A stretch of 64,000 bases of DNA from Carnobacterium maltaromaticum DSM 20342 (GCF_000744945.1 NZ_JQMX01000001.1:2356001-2420000), one strand, 5' to 3'. Numbered from the stretch's first letter, positions 1 through 8,313 are shown. Made by a program: numbers and translations. The notes: a model not told the origin generated them from the letters alone.

Positions 1-438
1 AATAATTTGGTAACTCCGGCTTTAGAAAATATTGTTGAAACGAATATTTTATTATCGGGACTTGGATTTGAAAGTGCTGGTTTAGCTGCCATTCATGCGG
101 TTCATGATGGATTAACAGCGCTAGAAGGCACGCATCATTATTTCCATGGTGAAAAAGTAGCGTTTAGTGCAATTGTTCAATTAGTTTTAGAAAATGCGCC
201 GACTGAAGAGTTATACGAAGTCTTAGATTTCTCATTATCAATTGGTTTGCCTGTTTGTTTAGCTGATATCGGAGTAGAATCTATTTCCTATGAAGAAGCG
301 CTAGCAGTTGCAGAAAAAGCGTGTATTCCAGAAGAATCGATTCATTCAATGCCGTTCCCAATTACAGTTGAAGCTGTGGCTTCTGCATTATTGGCAGCTG
401 ATAAAATTGGTGCTAATTATAAAGCCAATTTAGTTTAA
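1..438 (+). CDS. gldA: Glycerol dehydrogenase, C-terminal part (5' truncated by window)
   Basis: The reading frame is open from base 1, so the true start lies outside the window; only about 145 C-terminal residues are seen. The segment matches the iron/zinc-type glycerol dehydrogenase helical domain: the stretch reading HAVHDG and the later YFHGEKVA carry the two histidines that in the family bind the catalytic zinc. The enzyme oxidises glycerol to dihydroxyacetone with NAD+ in the cytoplasm. The neighbouring DhaQ/DhaS-like genes fit a glycerol/dihydroxyacetone role. A terminator follows directly, so this is the last gene of its transcript. Family assignment is confident; the rest of the operon is not visible. 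Confidence 0.9.
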   Translation, partial: NNLVTPALENIVETNILLSGLGFESAGLAAIHAVHDGLTALEGTHHYFHGEKVAFSAIVQLVLENAPTEELYEVLDFSLSIGLPVCLADIGVESISYEEALAVAEKACIPEESIHSMPFPITVEAVASALLAADKIGANYKANLV

Positions 439-454
439 GAGACAGAATCAATTG

Positions 455-488
455 TGAGGCTTGGATAATTTTATCCAGCCTCATTTTT
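455..488 (+). terminator. Intrinsic terminator after gldA
   Basis: Stem TGAGGCTTGGATAA (455-468) pairs with TTATCCAGCCTCA (471-483) with one bulge, followed by five T residues. It ends the upstream glycerol dehydrogenase transcript. Confidence 0.9.
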
Positions 489-570
489 CTATACAGAAGG
501 GTTATGAATCCCTTATTTTTTATTTTCACGTTATACTAAGATAAATAAAGAATAGAAAAGGGGAATTAAT

Positions 571-1314
571 GTGGAAAATAAAAGTCGGAAGTTTAGTTTA
601 CAAGTGATTATGTATCTTTCTTTTTTTGCTATGGTTGCCGTTAATGCGCTAGCCAATATTTTGCCATTTAACGGAATGAATACAGGTGAAATTTCAAATC
701 TGTATAATGTATTATTTACTCCAGCAGGGTATGTGTTTAGTATTTGGGGCGTAATTTACATTGCTGTTTTTATTTGGCTGGTAAATCTATCTCTGAATAA
801 GGAACCGATTAGAAAAATTTCAGCTAGTTTATTTATTTTAAGTTGTTTATTAAATGGTAGTTGGATCTTTTTTTGGCATTATCAATTTGTAGGAACGTCT
901 GTTTTTGTGATTACTGCATTGTTTGTAACATTACTGCTACTGTATTTATATGAGCGAGGACAAAAAGGAATTGTTTGGCCTTTTTCAATTTATTTAGGTT
1001 GGGTAACGGTAGCGACGCTGGCAAATATTAGTTATTATTTAGTAGCAGAGCAGCAAATATCGATGAGTAGTCAAGCGGTATCGGCTAGTTTATTCCTTCT
1101 TTTAGGGCTAGTTATAGGGGCGCTGATGTTATGGATTTATCAAGATCGAATCTTTAATTTAGTCTTTATCTGGGCTTACCTAGGAATCTTTTTCAGGGAC
1201 TACGATTCAAGCCGCCTTATTTCATTGATTGCATTATTTTCGGGTATTGGCCTAATTTTGTTAATTGGAATTAGTTTTTTAAAACGAGGAAAAAATCTAA
1301 GTAAGATTAAATAA
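571..1314 (+). CDS. TspO/MBR-related (tryptophan-rich sensory protein-like) membrane protein
   Basis: A 247-residue protein with about eight predicted membrane helices. Motifs such as the early NALANILPFNG and the following TPAGYVFSIWGVIYI are typical of the TspO/MBR-related proteins of Gram-positive bacteria, which are longer than classical five-helix TspO. The GTG start at 571 is chosen because AAAAGGGG (556-563) sits just upstream and no in-frame ATG is closer. Function in this subfamily is not established; porphyrin or small-molecule binding is only inferred from TspO. It has its own short upstream gap after the gldA terminator, so it is probably monocistronic. Confidence 0.75.
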   Translation: MENKSRKFSLQVIMYLSFFAMVAVNALANILPFNGMNTGEISNLYNVLFTPAGYVFSIWGVIYIAVFIWLVNLSLNKEPIRKISASLFILSCLLNGSWIFFWHYQFVGTSVFVITALFVTLLLLYLYERGQKGIVWPFSIYLGWVTVATLANISYYLVAEQQISMSSQAVSASLFLLLGLVIGALMLWIYQDRIFNLVFIWAYLGIFFRDYDSSRLISLIALFSGIGLILLIGISFLKRGKNLSKIK

Positions 1315-1415
1315 AATTCATTCAAAACCTTTGATTTGTGATAAGATAAGAAGTAGAAAATGCCGCTTATTGAAAGCCTAAATGTTGAAAGGGCTAAGTA
1401 GAATTGAGGAATAAA

Positions 1416-2405
1416 ATGAAAAAGATCATGAATCATCCAGATAAAATTGTAAGCCAAATGTTAAGTGGTTTGTTATATACCAATAGTGATAAGTTAGCTG
1501 GTATTAAAGGAACTGGAGTCATTTACCGCCAAACTAAGAGTGAAAATAAGGTTGCTGTAGTCAGTGGTGGTGGGAGTGGTCATGAGCCAGCTCATACTGG
1601 ATTTGTAGGAACGGGTATGCTAGCTGCGTGTATTTGTGGACCTATTTTTGTACCGCCAACGGCAGAGGAAATCTTAGCTGGTATTAAGGTTGCAGATCAA
1701 GGAGCCGGAGTATTTTTAGTGATTAAGAATTTTGAAAAAGATGTAGCTAGTTTTCTAAAAGCAAAAGAGTTGGCTGAAGCAGAAGGCTATCAAGTCAGTT
1801 ATGTAATTGTTAATGATGACTGTTCGATTGAAGAAAATAGTTTTAAAAAGCGTCGTCGAGGTGTTGCTGGAACGATACTTGTTCAAAAAATTGTTGCTGC
1901 AGCTGCAGAGGAAGGCTATTCTTTAGAACAATTAACAGAACTAGCGACAAAAGTTGTTCGATCTATGAACACATTAGGCTTAGCTTTATCACCATCGGTT
2001 GTTCCGGGGGAAGATCAAGCGCAATTTCAGTTGGCTGAAAATGAAATCTCTTTTGGGATTGGTATTCATGACGAACCAGGCTATCGAACGGAAATTCTAC
2101 ATTCATCAGAACGTTTAGCAATTGAATTGGTGAATAAATTGAAAAGTCAGTTTCATTGGAAAAAAGGCGAAAAGTTTGCCATGATGATCAATGGTTTGGG
2201 CGGCACACCTTTAATGGAATTGTTTGTTTTTAGTAATGATGTCCGGCGTTTATTAGAATTGGAAGGCCTTCAAGTTGAGTTTAAAAAGGTTGGGGATTTT
2301 GTAACATCTAACGATATGTCTGGACTATCCTTGACGTTTCTCCGTTTAGAGGATGAGAAGTGGTTAGAGTGGCTAAAAGTACCTGTTGATACGTATGCTT
2401 GGTGA
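1416..2405 (+). CDS. dhaQ: DhaK-family protein, probably the DhaQ-type dihydroxyacetone sensor
   Basis: A 329-residue DhaK-fold protein. It has GGGSGHEPAH at residues 51-60 and GIGIHDEPG with His218, the residue that binds dihydroxyacetone covalently in the family. The motif IKNFEKDV (103-110) is unlike the kinase-type NYTGD and resembles what I recall of Lactococcus DhaQ, a DhaK paralogue that does not phosphorylate but activates the regulator DhaS. No dhaL or dhaM follows, and a DhaS-like gene lies convergently next door, which supports DhaQ over DhaK. ATG 1416 is preferred over the in-frame TTG at 1404 because GAGGA (1406-1410) serves it. A true DhaK remains possible if dhaL/dhaM lie elsewhere. 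Confidence 0.75.
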   Translation: MKKIMNHPDKIVSQMLSGLLYTNSDKLAGIKGTGVIYRQTKSENKVAVVSGGGSGHEPAHTGFVGTGMLAACICGPIFVPPTAEEILAGIKVADQGAGVFLVIKNFEKDVASFLKAKELAEAEGYQVSYVIVNDDCSIEENSFKKRRRGVAGTILVQKIVAAAAEEGYSLEQLTELATKVVRSMNTLGLALSPSVVPGEDQAQFQLAENEISFGIGIHDEPGYRTEILHSSERLAIELVNKLKSQFHWKKGEKFAMMINGLGGTPLMELFVFSNDVRRLLELEGLQVEFKKVGDFVTSNDMSGLSLTFLRLEDEKWLEWLKVPVDTYAW

Positions 2406-2421
2406 GGTGAAATTTAGGTAG

Positions 2422-2453
2422 ATCAGCATGATTTTATGTGAAATCAGGCTGAT
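2422..2453 (+). other. Hairpin after the DhaQ-like gene
   Basis: ATCAGC-a-TGATTT (2422-2434) pairs with AAATCA-g-GCTGAT (2441-2453), twelve base pairs around a six-base loop. No T-run follows at once, so it is more likely an RNA 3'-end or stability element than a classical terminator. Confidence 0.5.
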
Positions 2454-2482
2454 GTGTTAGAAGAAATAGTTTTTTTGTAGTA

Positions 2483-2622
2483 TACTGAATATGAAAAGAG
2501 AGACATGCTTTGAACATGCCCCTCTAGTATTGGGTTTAGATTTACTAGGCTCAATGATTCTAGTTTTATATTTTAACTATAACCACATCTTGCCTCTACA
2601 GCATGAGATGTGGTCTTTTTTT
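2483..2622 (+). ncRNA. Candidate small structured RNA between dhaQ and dhaS
   Basis: A possible -10 (TATACT, 2483-2488) is followed by a hairpin in which CTAG (2524-2527) pairs with CTAG (2560-2563) and ATTGGG (2529-2534) pairs with CTCAAT (2550-2555). A very strong terminator, AACCACATCT (2581-2590) with AGATGTGGT (2606-2614) and seven T, closes it. This gives a transcript of roughly 125 nt. A long open frame starting at 2491 runs through both terminators and shows no protein family, so a non-coding reading is preferred. The -35 region is weak. No match to a named RNA family is claimed. Confidence 0.35.
2581..2622 (+). terminator. Intrinsic terminator
   Basis: AACCACATCT (2581-2590) pairs with AGATGTGGT (2606-2614), followed by CTTTTTTT. 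Confidence 0.85.
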
Positions 2623-2681
2623 ACTCTTCTGGTTTACGTAGCTCAATTGCTAGCTAGATATTCATTTATGATTCATGAGGA

Positions 2682-2710
2682 AAGCAGGCTCTCTAGGCTT
2701 GCTTTTTTTA
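2682..2710 (+). terminator. Second plus-strand terminator-like hairpin
   Basis: AAGCA-g-GC pairs with GC-t-TGCTT across 2682-2703, followed by a T-run to 2710. It lies just before the 3' end of the convergent dhaS-like gene and about 60 bases beyond the previous terminator; what it terminates is unclear. Confidence 0.55.
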
Positions 2711-2731
2711 TTTGCATAAATGGCATTCAAC

Positions 2732-3298
2732 TCAAGATTTAAAGCGTTCAATAACGGTTGAAAAAGATTCTTCTAAAAGCAATTGGATGTTTTGGGATAA
2801 TAATTCAACAGGTGTTTTGCAGTCAGAAAAAAGCCATTCTTTCGTCATTCCTACGAAGGCGTGGGCATAAAACGTGCAAAAAAACTGAATGGATTCTTCA
2901 GGAATAACTACTTGTGCGTTGTTTTGCATATCGGTAACAACCGTTAAAATTAAACTTTTGGTATGTTCGAAAAAATAAAGATCAAAGGAATTTTGTTCCG
3001 TTACCTCTAAAGCATTGAGGTAAAATGTTTTATTTTCTTTTAAATAGTAAAAAAGCCGAGTAATAACTTTACTCCAGTGTTCATAATCTAAATAGTCTTC
3101 AATATTTTCTGAGGCTTCTTGGTTATAAATCCAAGCTAGCAATTCATATTTATCTTGAAAGTGGTAATAAAAAGTTTGGCGTCTAATATAGGCATGCCCC
3201 ATGATATCCCGGATAGAAATTTTTTGAAACGGTGTGAGCTGCATAAGCTCTTTTAAGGAATGAGCAATCACCTTTTTTGTAATTAATGAATCATGCAT
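2732..3298 (-). CDS. dhaS: TetR-family activator, DhaS-like
   Basis: A 188-residue TetR-fold regulator. The N-terminal helix-turn-helix includes FQKISIRDIM and the IRRQTFYYHFQDKYELLAWI segment, which is characteristic of the DhaS/TetR_C_8 group. In Lactococcus lactis DhaS is an activator of the dha operon that works with DhaQ carrying dihydroxyacetone (established knowledge for that species). Here it faces the DhaQ-like gene and lies downstream of glycerol dehydrogenase. The ATG at 3298 has GGAGGA about eight bases upstream on the minus strand. I did not find the Lactococcus operator sequence nearby, so the target promoter may be outside the window. Confidence 0.75.
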   Translation of the reverse strand: MHDSLITKKVIAHSLKELMQLTPFQKISIRDIMGHAYIRRQTFYYHFQDKYELLAWIYNQEASENIEDYLDYEHWSKVITRLFYYLKENKTFYLNALEVTEQNSFDLYFFEHTKSLILTVVTDMQNNAQVVIPEESIQFFCTFYAHAFVGMTKEWLFSDCKTPVELLSQNIQLLLEESFSTVIERFKS

Positions 3299-3462
3299 GG
3301 GATTTTCCTCCGTTATTTTGACTTCACTTATTTCTATTATACATGGTTTGGACTAAATTAAAAAATTGAGTTTTGAATAGATTTTTGAAAGCGTATTAAT
3401 TGACTTGCTAAAAGATTGCCTATACCATTTAAATAACAATAAATAGAAAAGGAGTGAAGAAA

Positions 3463-4326
3463 ATGATTCCTATATCTAAAGGTATTTTTTTATTAGCATC
3501 CTTATTATTATTAGGTGGCTGTATGGAAGGTTCACCAGATTCGATGAAGAACAAAACTTCTGAAATAACGAATAATTCTTCTGAGAATAGTGTTTCTAAG
3601 TCAGATCAGTCTTCTGAATCATCAGAAAAAGCAGAAGATTCATCAGTAACTCCAGAAAATGGATTAACGATTGATCAAGTAATGGATACTGTTAAAAATC
3701 AGTTAGAAACTCAAGTGGTTATTCGTTTGCCTACAAGTATTCCTTTAAGTAATCCTAATTTACATGTATCGGCAGCAACGGTTTCTGACGCTACAAGTTA
3801 TCATGTGATTTTTTTTGAAAGTAAAGAACCTATTCCCATCAATAATAATGCGTTGAACGATCCGAATCAAGCTAGCCAAATTGTAACAATTTCTGCTTTA
3901 CGCTATCCGTCTGTTTCGGAAGCTAATGTGGCAGTGGGGTATCAAAAAGCTGATGCTGGTTATGAAAATGGCGCAGGTGGAATTGATCTAGGTCACGGTT
4001 TGACAGGCTATGAAAATGCAGGTGCAGGTTCGCAGTTTATCGGCTGGAATGAAGGCAATTGGTATCTTGATGTGCGTTCAAGTTTGGCTAATACTACTCA
4101 GCCAGGTCGTCAGATGGCTACTAAAATTGTTGAAAAATTGGAAAAGGAGTTATTACCAGCACCTAATAGTGTCGGGAAAATTCAAGCCGATGTGACAGAC
4201 AACAAACCTAATCAAACCAGTATTGTTTGGCAAGAGGAAGACAGTGTATATACGATTGAAAGTTCAATTGATGTTTTGAGTACGATTGGAATTGCAACCA
4301 GTTTTGATGATGGAGCGACAGATTAA
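3463..4326 (+). CDS. Secreted lipoprotein of unknown function
   Basis: A 287-residue lipoprotein. The signal peptide runs MIPISKGIFLLASLLLLGGC, with lipobox LGGC, so the Cys near residue 20 is lipidated and anchors the protein outside the membrane. A Ser/Asn/Glu-rich linker of about 45 residues follows, then a folded domain of some 220 residues that I do not recognise. ATG 3463 is chosen over the in-frame GTG at 3454 because GGAG (3451-3454) overlaps that GTG but stands eight bases before the ATG. The gene stands alone, between the dhaS promoter region and a strong terminator. Confidence 0.8.
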   Translation: MIPISKGIFLLASLLLLGGCMEGSPDSMKNKTSEITNNSSENSVSKSDQSSESSEKAEDSSVTPENGLTIDQVMDTVKNQLETQVVIRLPTSIPLSNPNLHVSAATVSDATSYHVIFFESKEPIPINNNALNDPNQASQIVTISALRYPSVSEANVAVGYQKADAGYENGAGGIDLGHGLTGYENAGAGSQFIGWNEGNWYLDVRSSLANTTQPGRQMATKIVEKLEKELLPAPNSVGKIQADVTDNKPNQTSIVWQEEDSVYTIESSIDVLSTIGIATSFDDGATD

Positions 4327-4330
4327 AAAT

Positions 4331-4380
4331 AAATTGGGGCTAGAAGTGGATGATAGAGCTACTTCTAGCCCCAATTTTTA
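4331..4380 (+). terminator. Intrinsic terminator after the lipoprotein gene
   Basis: AAATTGGGGCTAGAAGT pairs perfectly with ACTTCTAGCCCCAATTT across a 13-base loop, then a T-run. One of the longest terminator stems in the window. Confidence 0.95.
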
Positions 4381-4454
4381 TTTTGAATAAAATCAACTAA
4401 AAAATAAAAAGTAGTAAACCTAATGAAAAACGCTTGCATTTGTTAAAGAAAAGG

Positions 4455-4484
4455 TTTACAATTCATTTGTAAGTTATCTTGTAT
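4455..4484 (+). promoter_or_regulatory. Probable treB promoter
   Basis: TTTACA (4455-4460) and TTGTAT (4479-4484) are separated by 18 bases and the -10 overlaps the palindromic operator, which fits repression by TreR. A partial cre-like string (AACGCTTGCA, about 4426-4435) lies upstream but departs from the CcpA consensus. Confidence 0.5.
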
Positions 4485-4491
4485 ATACAAG
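4478..4491. promoter_or_regulatory. TreR-type operator
   Basis: CTTGTATATACAAG is a perfect 14-base palindrome, matching the TTGTATATACAA-type operator known for GntR-family TreR repressors of Firmicutes. It sits 37 bases before the treB start. A treR gene is present at 31607-32323. Confidence 0.85.
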
Positions 4492-4527
4492 TTGAAGACT
4501 TTGCTTATTAAGAGGAGGAGAAAAGAA

Positions 4528-5970
4528 ATGGCAGACTACAAAAATGATGCACAGTTATTGCTAGAGGATATTGGAGGAAAAGACAATATTTCTGCAGTTA
4601 CTCATTGTGCTACCAGAATGCGTTTCGTGTTAGTTGATCCAAAAGCAGCAGATAAAGAAAAGATTGAAAAAATTCCAGCTGTAAAGGGAACATTTACACA
4701 GGCTGGTCAATTCCAAGTTATTATTGGCAATGATGTGGCAACTTTTTATAATGAATTTGTAAAATTATCAGGAACAGAAGGTGTTTCAAAAGATGCCGTT
4801 AAATCTGTTGCGAAGCAAAATATGAATCCAGTTCAAAGAGCAATGGCTGTTTTAGCTGAAATATTTACCCCAATTATTCCCGCAATTATTGTAGGTGGTT
4901 TGATTTTAGGTTTCCGTAATGTTTTGGAAGGCGTTGAAATGGGCTTTTTAAATGGTCAAACAATTACTGAAGTCTCTGTTTTTTGGAGTGGTGTCAATGA
5001 TTTCTTATGGTTAATTGGTGAAGCAATCTTCCACTTCTTACCAGTTGGAATTACATGGAGCATTGCCAAGAAAATGGGTACAACGCAAATATTAGGAATT
5101 GTTTTAGGGATTACTTTAGTCTCTCCACAATTATTAAATGCGTATTCTGTGGCTTCAACAAAAGCAGCAGAAATTCCGTTTTGGGATTTTGGTTTCTTTA
5201 CAATTGATAAAATTGGTTACCAAGCCCAAGTTATTCCAGCAATGCTAGCAGGATTTATGTTAGCATATCTAGAAATTTGGCTTCGTAAGTTTATTCCACA
5301 ATCAATTTCAATGATTTTTGTTCCATTCTTTTCACTAATACCGACTGTAATTGCTGCTAATATGATTTTAGGTCCAATTGGTTGGTGGGTCGGTGATAAA
5401 GTTTCAATGATCGTAAATGCTGGTTTAACAAGTAGTGTGAACTGGTTGTTCGGTGCTTTGTTTGGTTTCTTATACGCCCCGCTAGTTATTACAGGGCTGC
5501 ATCATATGAGTAATGCGATTGATTTCCAATTAGTTGCTGATTTTGGTGGTACGAATCTATGGCCAATGATTGCTTTATCAAATATTGCGCAAGGTTCAGC
5601 TGTATTAGCGATTATTTTCCTACACCGTGGCAACAAAGAAGAGGAGCAAATCTCGATTCCTGCAGCGATTTCTTGTTATCTAGGTGTAACTGAACCGGCG
5701 ATGTTTGGGATTAATTTAAAGTATGTTTATCCCTTTATCGCGGCCATGATTGGTTCAGCGATTGCTGGTTTGGTTTCAACCATTTTCAATGTCACTGCGA
5801 ATACAGTTGGTGTCGGAGGTTTACCAGGTATCTTATCCATTCAACCACCTTACTGGGGCGTATTCCTAGTTTGTATGTTGATTACGATCGTCGTACCTTT
5901 TGGGCTAACCGTTCTCTTCCGTAAATATGGTATTTTTAATCAGTTAGATCCGATTGATGAATCTGTTTAA
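4528..5970 (+). CDS. treB: PTS trehalose-specific EIIBC component
   Basis: A 480-residue membrane permease that takes up trehalose and phosphorylates it to trehalose-6-phosphate. The N-terminal EIIB domain (about residues 1-85) has the phosphocysteine motif VTHCATRMRF; the EIIC domain has about ten helices with the glucose-superfamily HHMSNAIDFQL and GVTEPAMFGINLKY motifs. No EIIA domain is attached, as in Bacillus TreP, so EIIA must come from another permease. ATG 4528 has GAGGAGGAG upstream; the longer frame from TTG 4492 has no ribosome site and starts inside the operator. The hydrolase gene follows in the same direction. Confidence 0.93.
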   Translation: MADYKNDAQLLLEDIGGKDNISAVTHCATRMRFVLVDPKAADKEKIEKIPAVKGTFTQAGQFQVIIGNDVATFYNEFVKLSGTEGVSKDAVKSVAKQNMNPVQRAMAVLAEIFTPIIPAIIVGGLILGFRNVLEGVEMGFLNGQTITEVSVFWSGVNDFLWLIGEAIFHFLPVGITWSIAKKMGTTQILGIVLGITLVSPQLLNAYSVASTKAAEIPFWDFGFFTIDKIGYQAQVIPAMLAGFMLAYLEIWLRKFIPQSISMIFVPFFSLIPTVIAANMILGPIGWWVGDKVSMIVNAGLTSSVNWLFGALFGFLYAPLVITGLHHMSNAIDFQLVADFGGTNLWPMIALSNIAQGSAVLAIIFLHRGNKEEEQISIPAAISCYLGVTEPAMFGINLKYVYPFIAAMIGSAIAGLVSTIFNVTANTVGVGGLPGILSIQPPYWGVFLVCMLITIVVPFGLTVLFRKYGIFNQLDPIDESV

Positions 5971-6014
5971 TCAAATAGTTAAAAGCAATGTAAAAAGTTA
6001 ATTTACGTGCTTTA

Positions 6015-6054
6015 TACCAGTTCACTAGGAGAAGTTCTCTTTGGTGAACTGGTA
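6015..6054 (+). other. Intercistronic hairpin between treB and the hydrolase
   Basis: TACCAGTTCAC (6015-6025) pairs with GTGAACTGGTA (6044-6054), followed by ACTTTGTTTTTAT. The interrupted T-tract suggests partial termination or mRNA end protection, lowering hydrolase relative to treB expression. Confidence 0.6.
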
Positions 6055-6103
6055 ACTTTGTTTTTATAATAGTGTTAAATAATTTTAGAAAGTGGCGATA
6101 ATA

Positions 6104-7762
6104 GTGAGTAATTTTCATGATAAAGTAGTCTATCAAGTTTATCCGAAATCTTTTAAAGATTCGAATGGTGATGGAATTGGTGATTTGAGAGGTGTGATTG
6201 AAAAGTTAGCATATTTAGCTGATTTAGGGGTGGATATGTTATGGTTGAATCCGTTTTTTACTTCGCCACAAAATGACAATGGCTATGATATTTCCAACTA
6301 CAAAGAGATTGATCCACTTTTTGGTACGATGGCTGATTTTGAAGAATTGGTGCATAAAGCTGAAGCATTAGGGATGGAAATCATGTTAGACATGGTTTTA
6401 AATCATAGTTCAACAGAACATGAATGGTTCCAAAAAGCATTAGCAGGCGATAAAGAGTATCAAGATTATTACTATTTACGTCCAGCACAGGAAAATGGCG
6501 ATTTGCCAACAAATTGGGAGTCTAAATTTGGCGGGCCTTCTTGGAGCAAATTTGGTCAAACCGATTTGTATTATATGCATTTATTTGATCCAACGCAAGC
6601 GGATTTAAATTGGCACAACCCGAAAGTTCGAGAAGAACTCCACCAAGTCGTTAATTTTTGGCTTAACAAGGGTGTAAAAGGCTTTAGGTTCGATGTAATC
6701 AATTTGATTGGGAAATCAACGACAGAATTAGTAGATGATCTGACAGGTAATGGGAAGCCATTGTATACGGATCAACCAATTGTACATGATTATCTAAAAG
6801 AGATGAATCAAGCCACTTTTGGACGCGTAGCGGATACTGTTACAGTCGGTGAAATGTCATCAACAACGATTGAAAATTGTGTGCTGTATTCAAACCCAAC
6901 TCGTGAAGAGCTTTCAATGGCTTTTAGTTTCCATCACTTAAAAGTTGATTATGTCGATGGAGAAAAATGGTCATTGATGCCGTTTGATTTCTTAGCGTTA
7001 AAAAACATCTTAAATGACTGGCAAACTGGGATGTCAGAAGGTGATGGTTGGAATGCTTTATTCTGGAATAACCATGATCAACCACGAGCGATTAGCCGTT
7101 TTGCTGATCCGGTAAATTATCATAGTGAAAGTGCAACGTTGCTAGCTCAGACGATTCATTTGTTACGAGGAACGCCCTATATTTATCAAGGGGAAGAGTT
7201 GGGCATGACGAATCCTGATTATGAAGCGATTGAAGATTTTATGGATATTGAAACACATAATGCCTATCGAGAATTACAGGAAAAAGGCTTATCTGAATCT
7301 GAGGCGATGGCAATTATTCGCGAAAAATCACGAGACAATAACCGGACTCCAATGCAGTGGACAGATGAGGAACACGCTGGTTTTACTACAGGGACGCCTT
7401 GGTTGAAAGTTGTTGATAATTATCGTGAGATTAATGTGGCAAAAGAAGTTGCGAAAGGTTCAATTTTCAGCTATTATCAACGGTTGATTCAGTTACGGAA
7501 GGAATTGCCGATTATTGCAAATGGAAGCTATGAAGGGCTTTTATTAGAGCACCCAAGTGTCTATGCGTATGCTCGTCATTTAGATGGTGAAACGGTGCTT
7601 GTTTTTAATCATTTTTATGCAGAGCCTGTCACGATTCAAGTTCCAGAAGAATACTTGAACCGTTCTAGTCGCTACTTGATTGGAAATGGCCAAGAGCGTG
7701 AATTAACTAGTAGCTTAACCTTAGCTCCTTATGAGACAATTGCGTTTTATTTGGATGCATAG
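6104..7762 (+). CDS. treA: Trehalose-6-phosphate hydrolase (GH13)
   Basis: A 552-residue cytosolic GH13 enzyme that splits trehalose-6-phosphate to glucose and glucose-6-phosphate. Catalytic motifs are visible: DMVLNH (96-101), GFRFDV with nucleophile Asp197, VGEMSS with acid/base Glu250, and NNHDQ with Asp325. The motif set and the treB neighbour favour this over oligo-1,6-glucosidase. GTG 6104 is preferred over GTG 6092, since AAGTGG (6090-6095) lies at normal spacing and MSNFHDKVVYQVYPKSF is a typical family start. It is transcribed with treB and ends at a strong terminator. The gene is also called treC in enteric bacteria. Confidence 0.92.
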   Translation: MSNFHDKVVYQVYPKSFKDSNGDGIGDLRGVIEKLAYLADLGVDMLWLNPFFTSPQNDNGYDISNYKEIDPLFGTMADFEELVHKAEALGMEIMLDMVLNHSSTEHEWFQKALAGDKEYQDYYYLRPAQENGDLPTNWESKFGGPSWSKFGQTDLYYMHLFDPTQADLNWHNPKVREELHQVVNFWLNKGVKGFRFDVINLIGKSTTELVDDLTGNGKPLYTDQPIVHDYLKEMNQATFGRVADTVTVGEMSSTTIENCVLYSNPTREELSMAFSFHHLKVDYVDGEKWSLMPFDFLALKNILNDWQTGMSEGDGWNALFWNNHDQPRAISRFADPVNYHSESATLLAQTIHLLRGTPYIYQGEELGMTNPDYEAIEDFMDIETHNAYRELQEKGLSESEAMAIIREKSRDNNRTPMQWTDEEHAGFTTGTPWLKVVDNYREINVAKEVAKGSIFSYYQRLIQLRKELPIIANGSYEGLLLEHPSVYAYARHLDGETVLVFNHFYAEPVTIQVPEEYLNRSSRYLIGNGQERELTSSLTLAPYETIAFYLDA

Positions 7763-7778
7763 AATTTATTGAGATCTA

Positions 7779-7815
7779 AAAGAGTCAGGTAAGAGGTTAT
7801 CTGACTCTTTTTTTG
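7779..7815 (+). terminator. Intrinsic terminator of the tre operon
   Basis: AAAGAGTCAG (7779-7788) pairs with CTGACTCTTT (7801-7810), then a T-run. Confidence 0.9.
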
Positions 7816-7886
7816 TTCGTTTAGAACCGAGTACATTCTCTCTAAACTGACTAATTAAGTATCAACTACATACTATACTATTATTT

Positions 7887-8255
7887 TTAATAAGATCCAT
7901 TAGGTTTGTACCAAGCTTCAAAAGTGGCTTTTCGTGGTCCAGTAGCTGAAGCAAATGACCAAGAATTCAATCCGCCTCTAGCAGATACTGGTTTGCCTCC
8001 TACTTTACTTCTTCCCCAGTTTATTAGTTTTTAAAAATAAACCCACCTTCCAGTTGAATAATTAAGAGTAGCTCGTTTATTTTGGTTTTCATTTTTTGGT
8101 AGATTTGATTCAATAATAGTTCCTTCAGAATCAAAATGGATAAAATCTTCTTTATCAGATGTGTATGTTACTTTACCGGCTGATTGAGATTCACTTACAT
8201 GGGCTAATGCTGATTTTAGAGATGAATTAGAACAGGGTTTGAAAATGGGTTTTTA
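7887..8255 (-). pseudogene. Decayed small secreted-peptide gene, possibly lactococcin 972-like
   Basis: On the minus strand a frame encodes about 115 residues with protein-like composition, interrupted by one TAA at 8031-8033 in the same frame, and with no start codon: a TAA stands just upstream near 8255 and no signal peptide remains. The C-terminal part reads ARGGLNSWSFASATGPRK and then ATFEAWYKPNGSY before the stop at 7887-7889. The Gly/Ser/Trp-rich pattern recalls the lactococcin 972 bacteriocin family, a tentative likeness only. No transporter or immunity gene is adjacent. It is read as a remnant. Confidence 0.45.
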
Positions 8256-8313
8256 ATGATAAATGCAATCGATTTTATCATTTATAGCCACTGGGAGTAC
8301 AGATAACGCAAAA

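Noticed and set aside
2491..2742. 83-codon frame between dhaQ and dhaS
   Set aside because: It runs through two terminator hairpins, overlaps the end of dhaS and has no ribosome site; the stems explain the sequence better.
4421..4436. Possible CcpA cre site before treB
   Set aside because: The string around AACGCTTGCA fits only the right half of the consensus; not strong enough to list.
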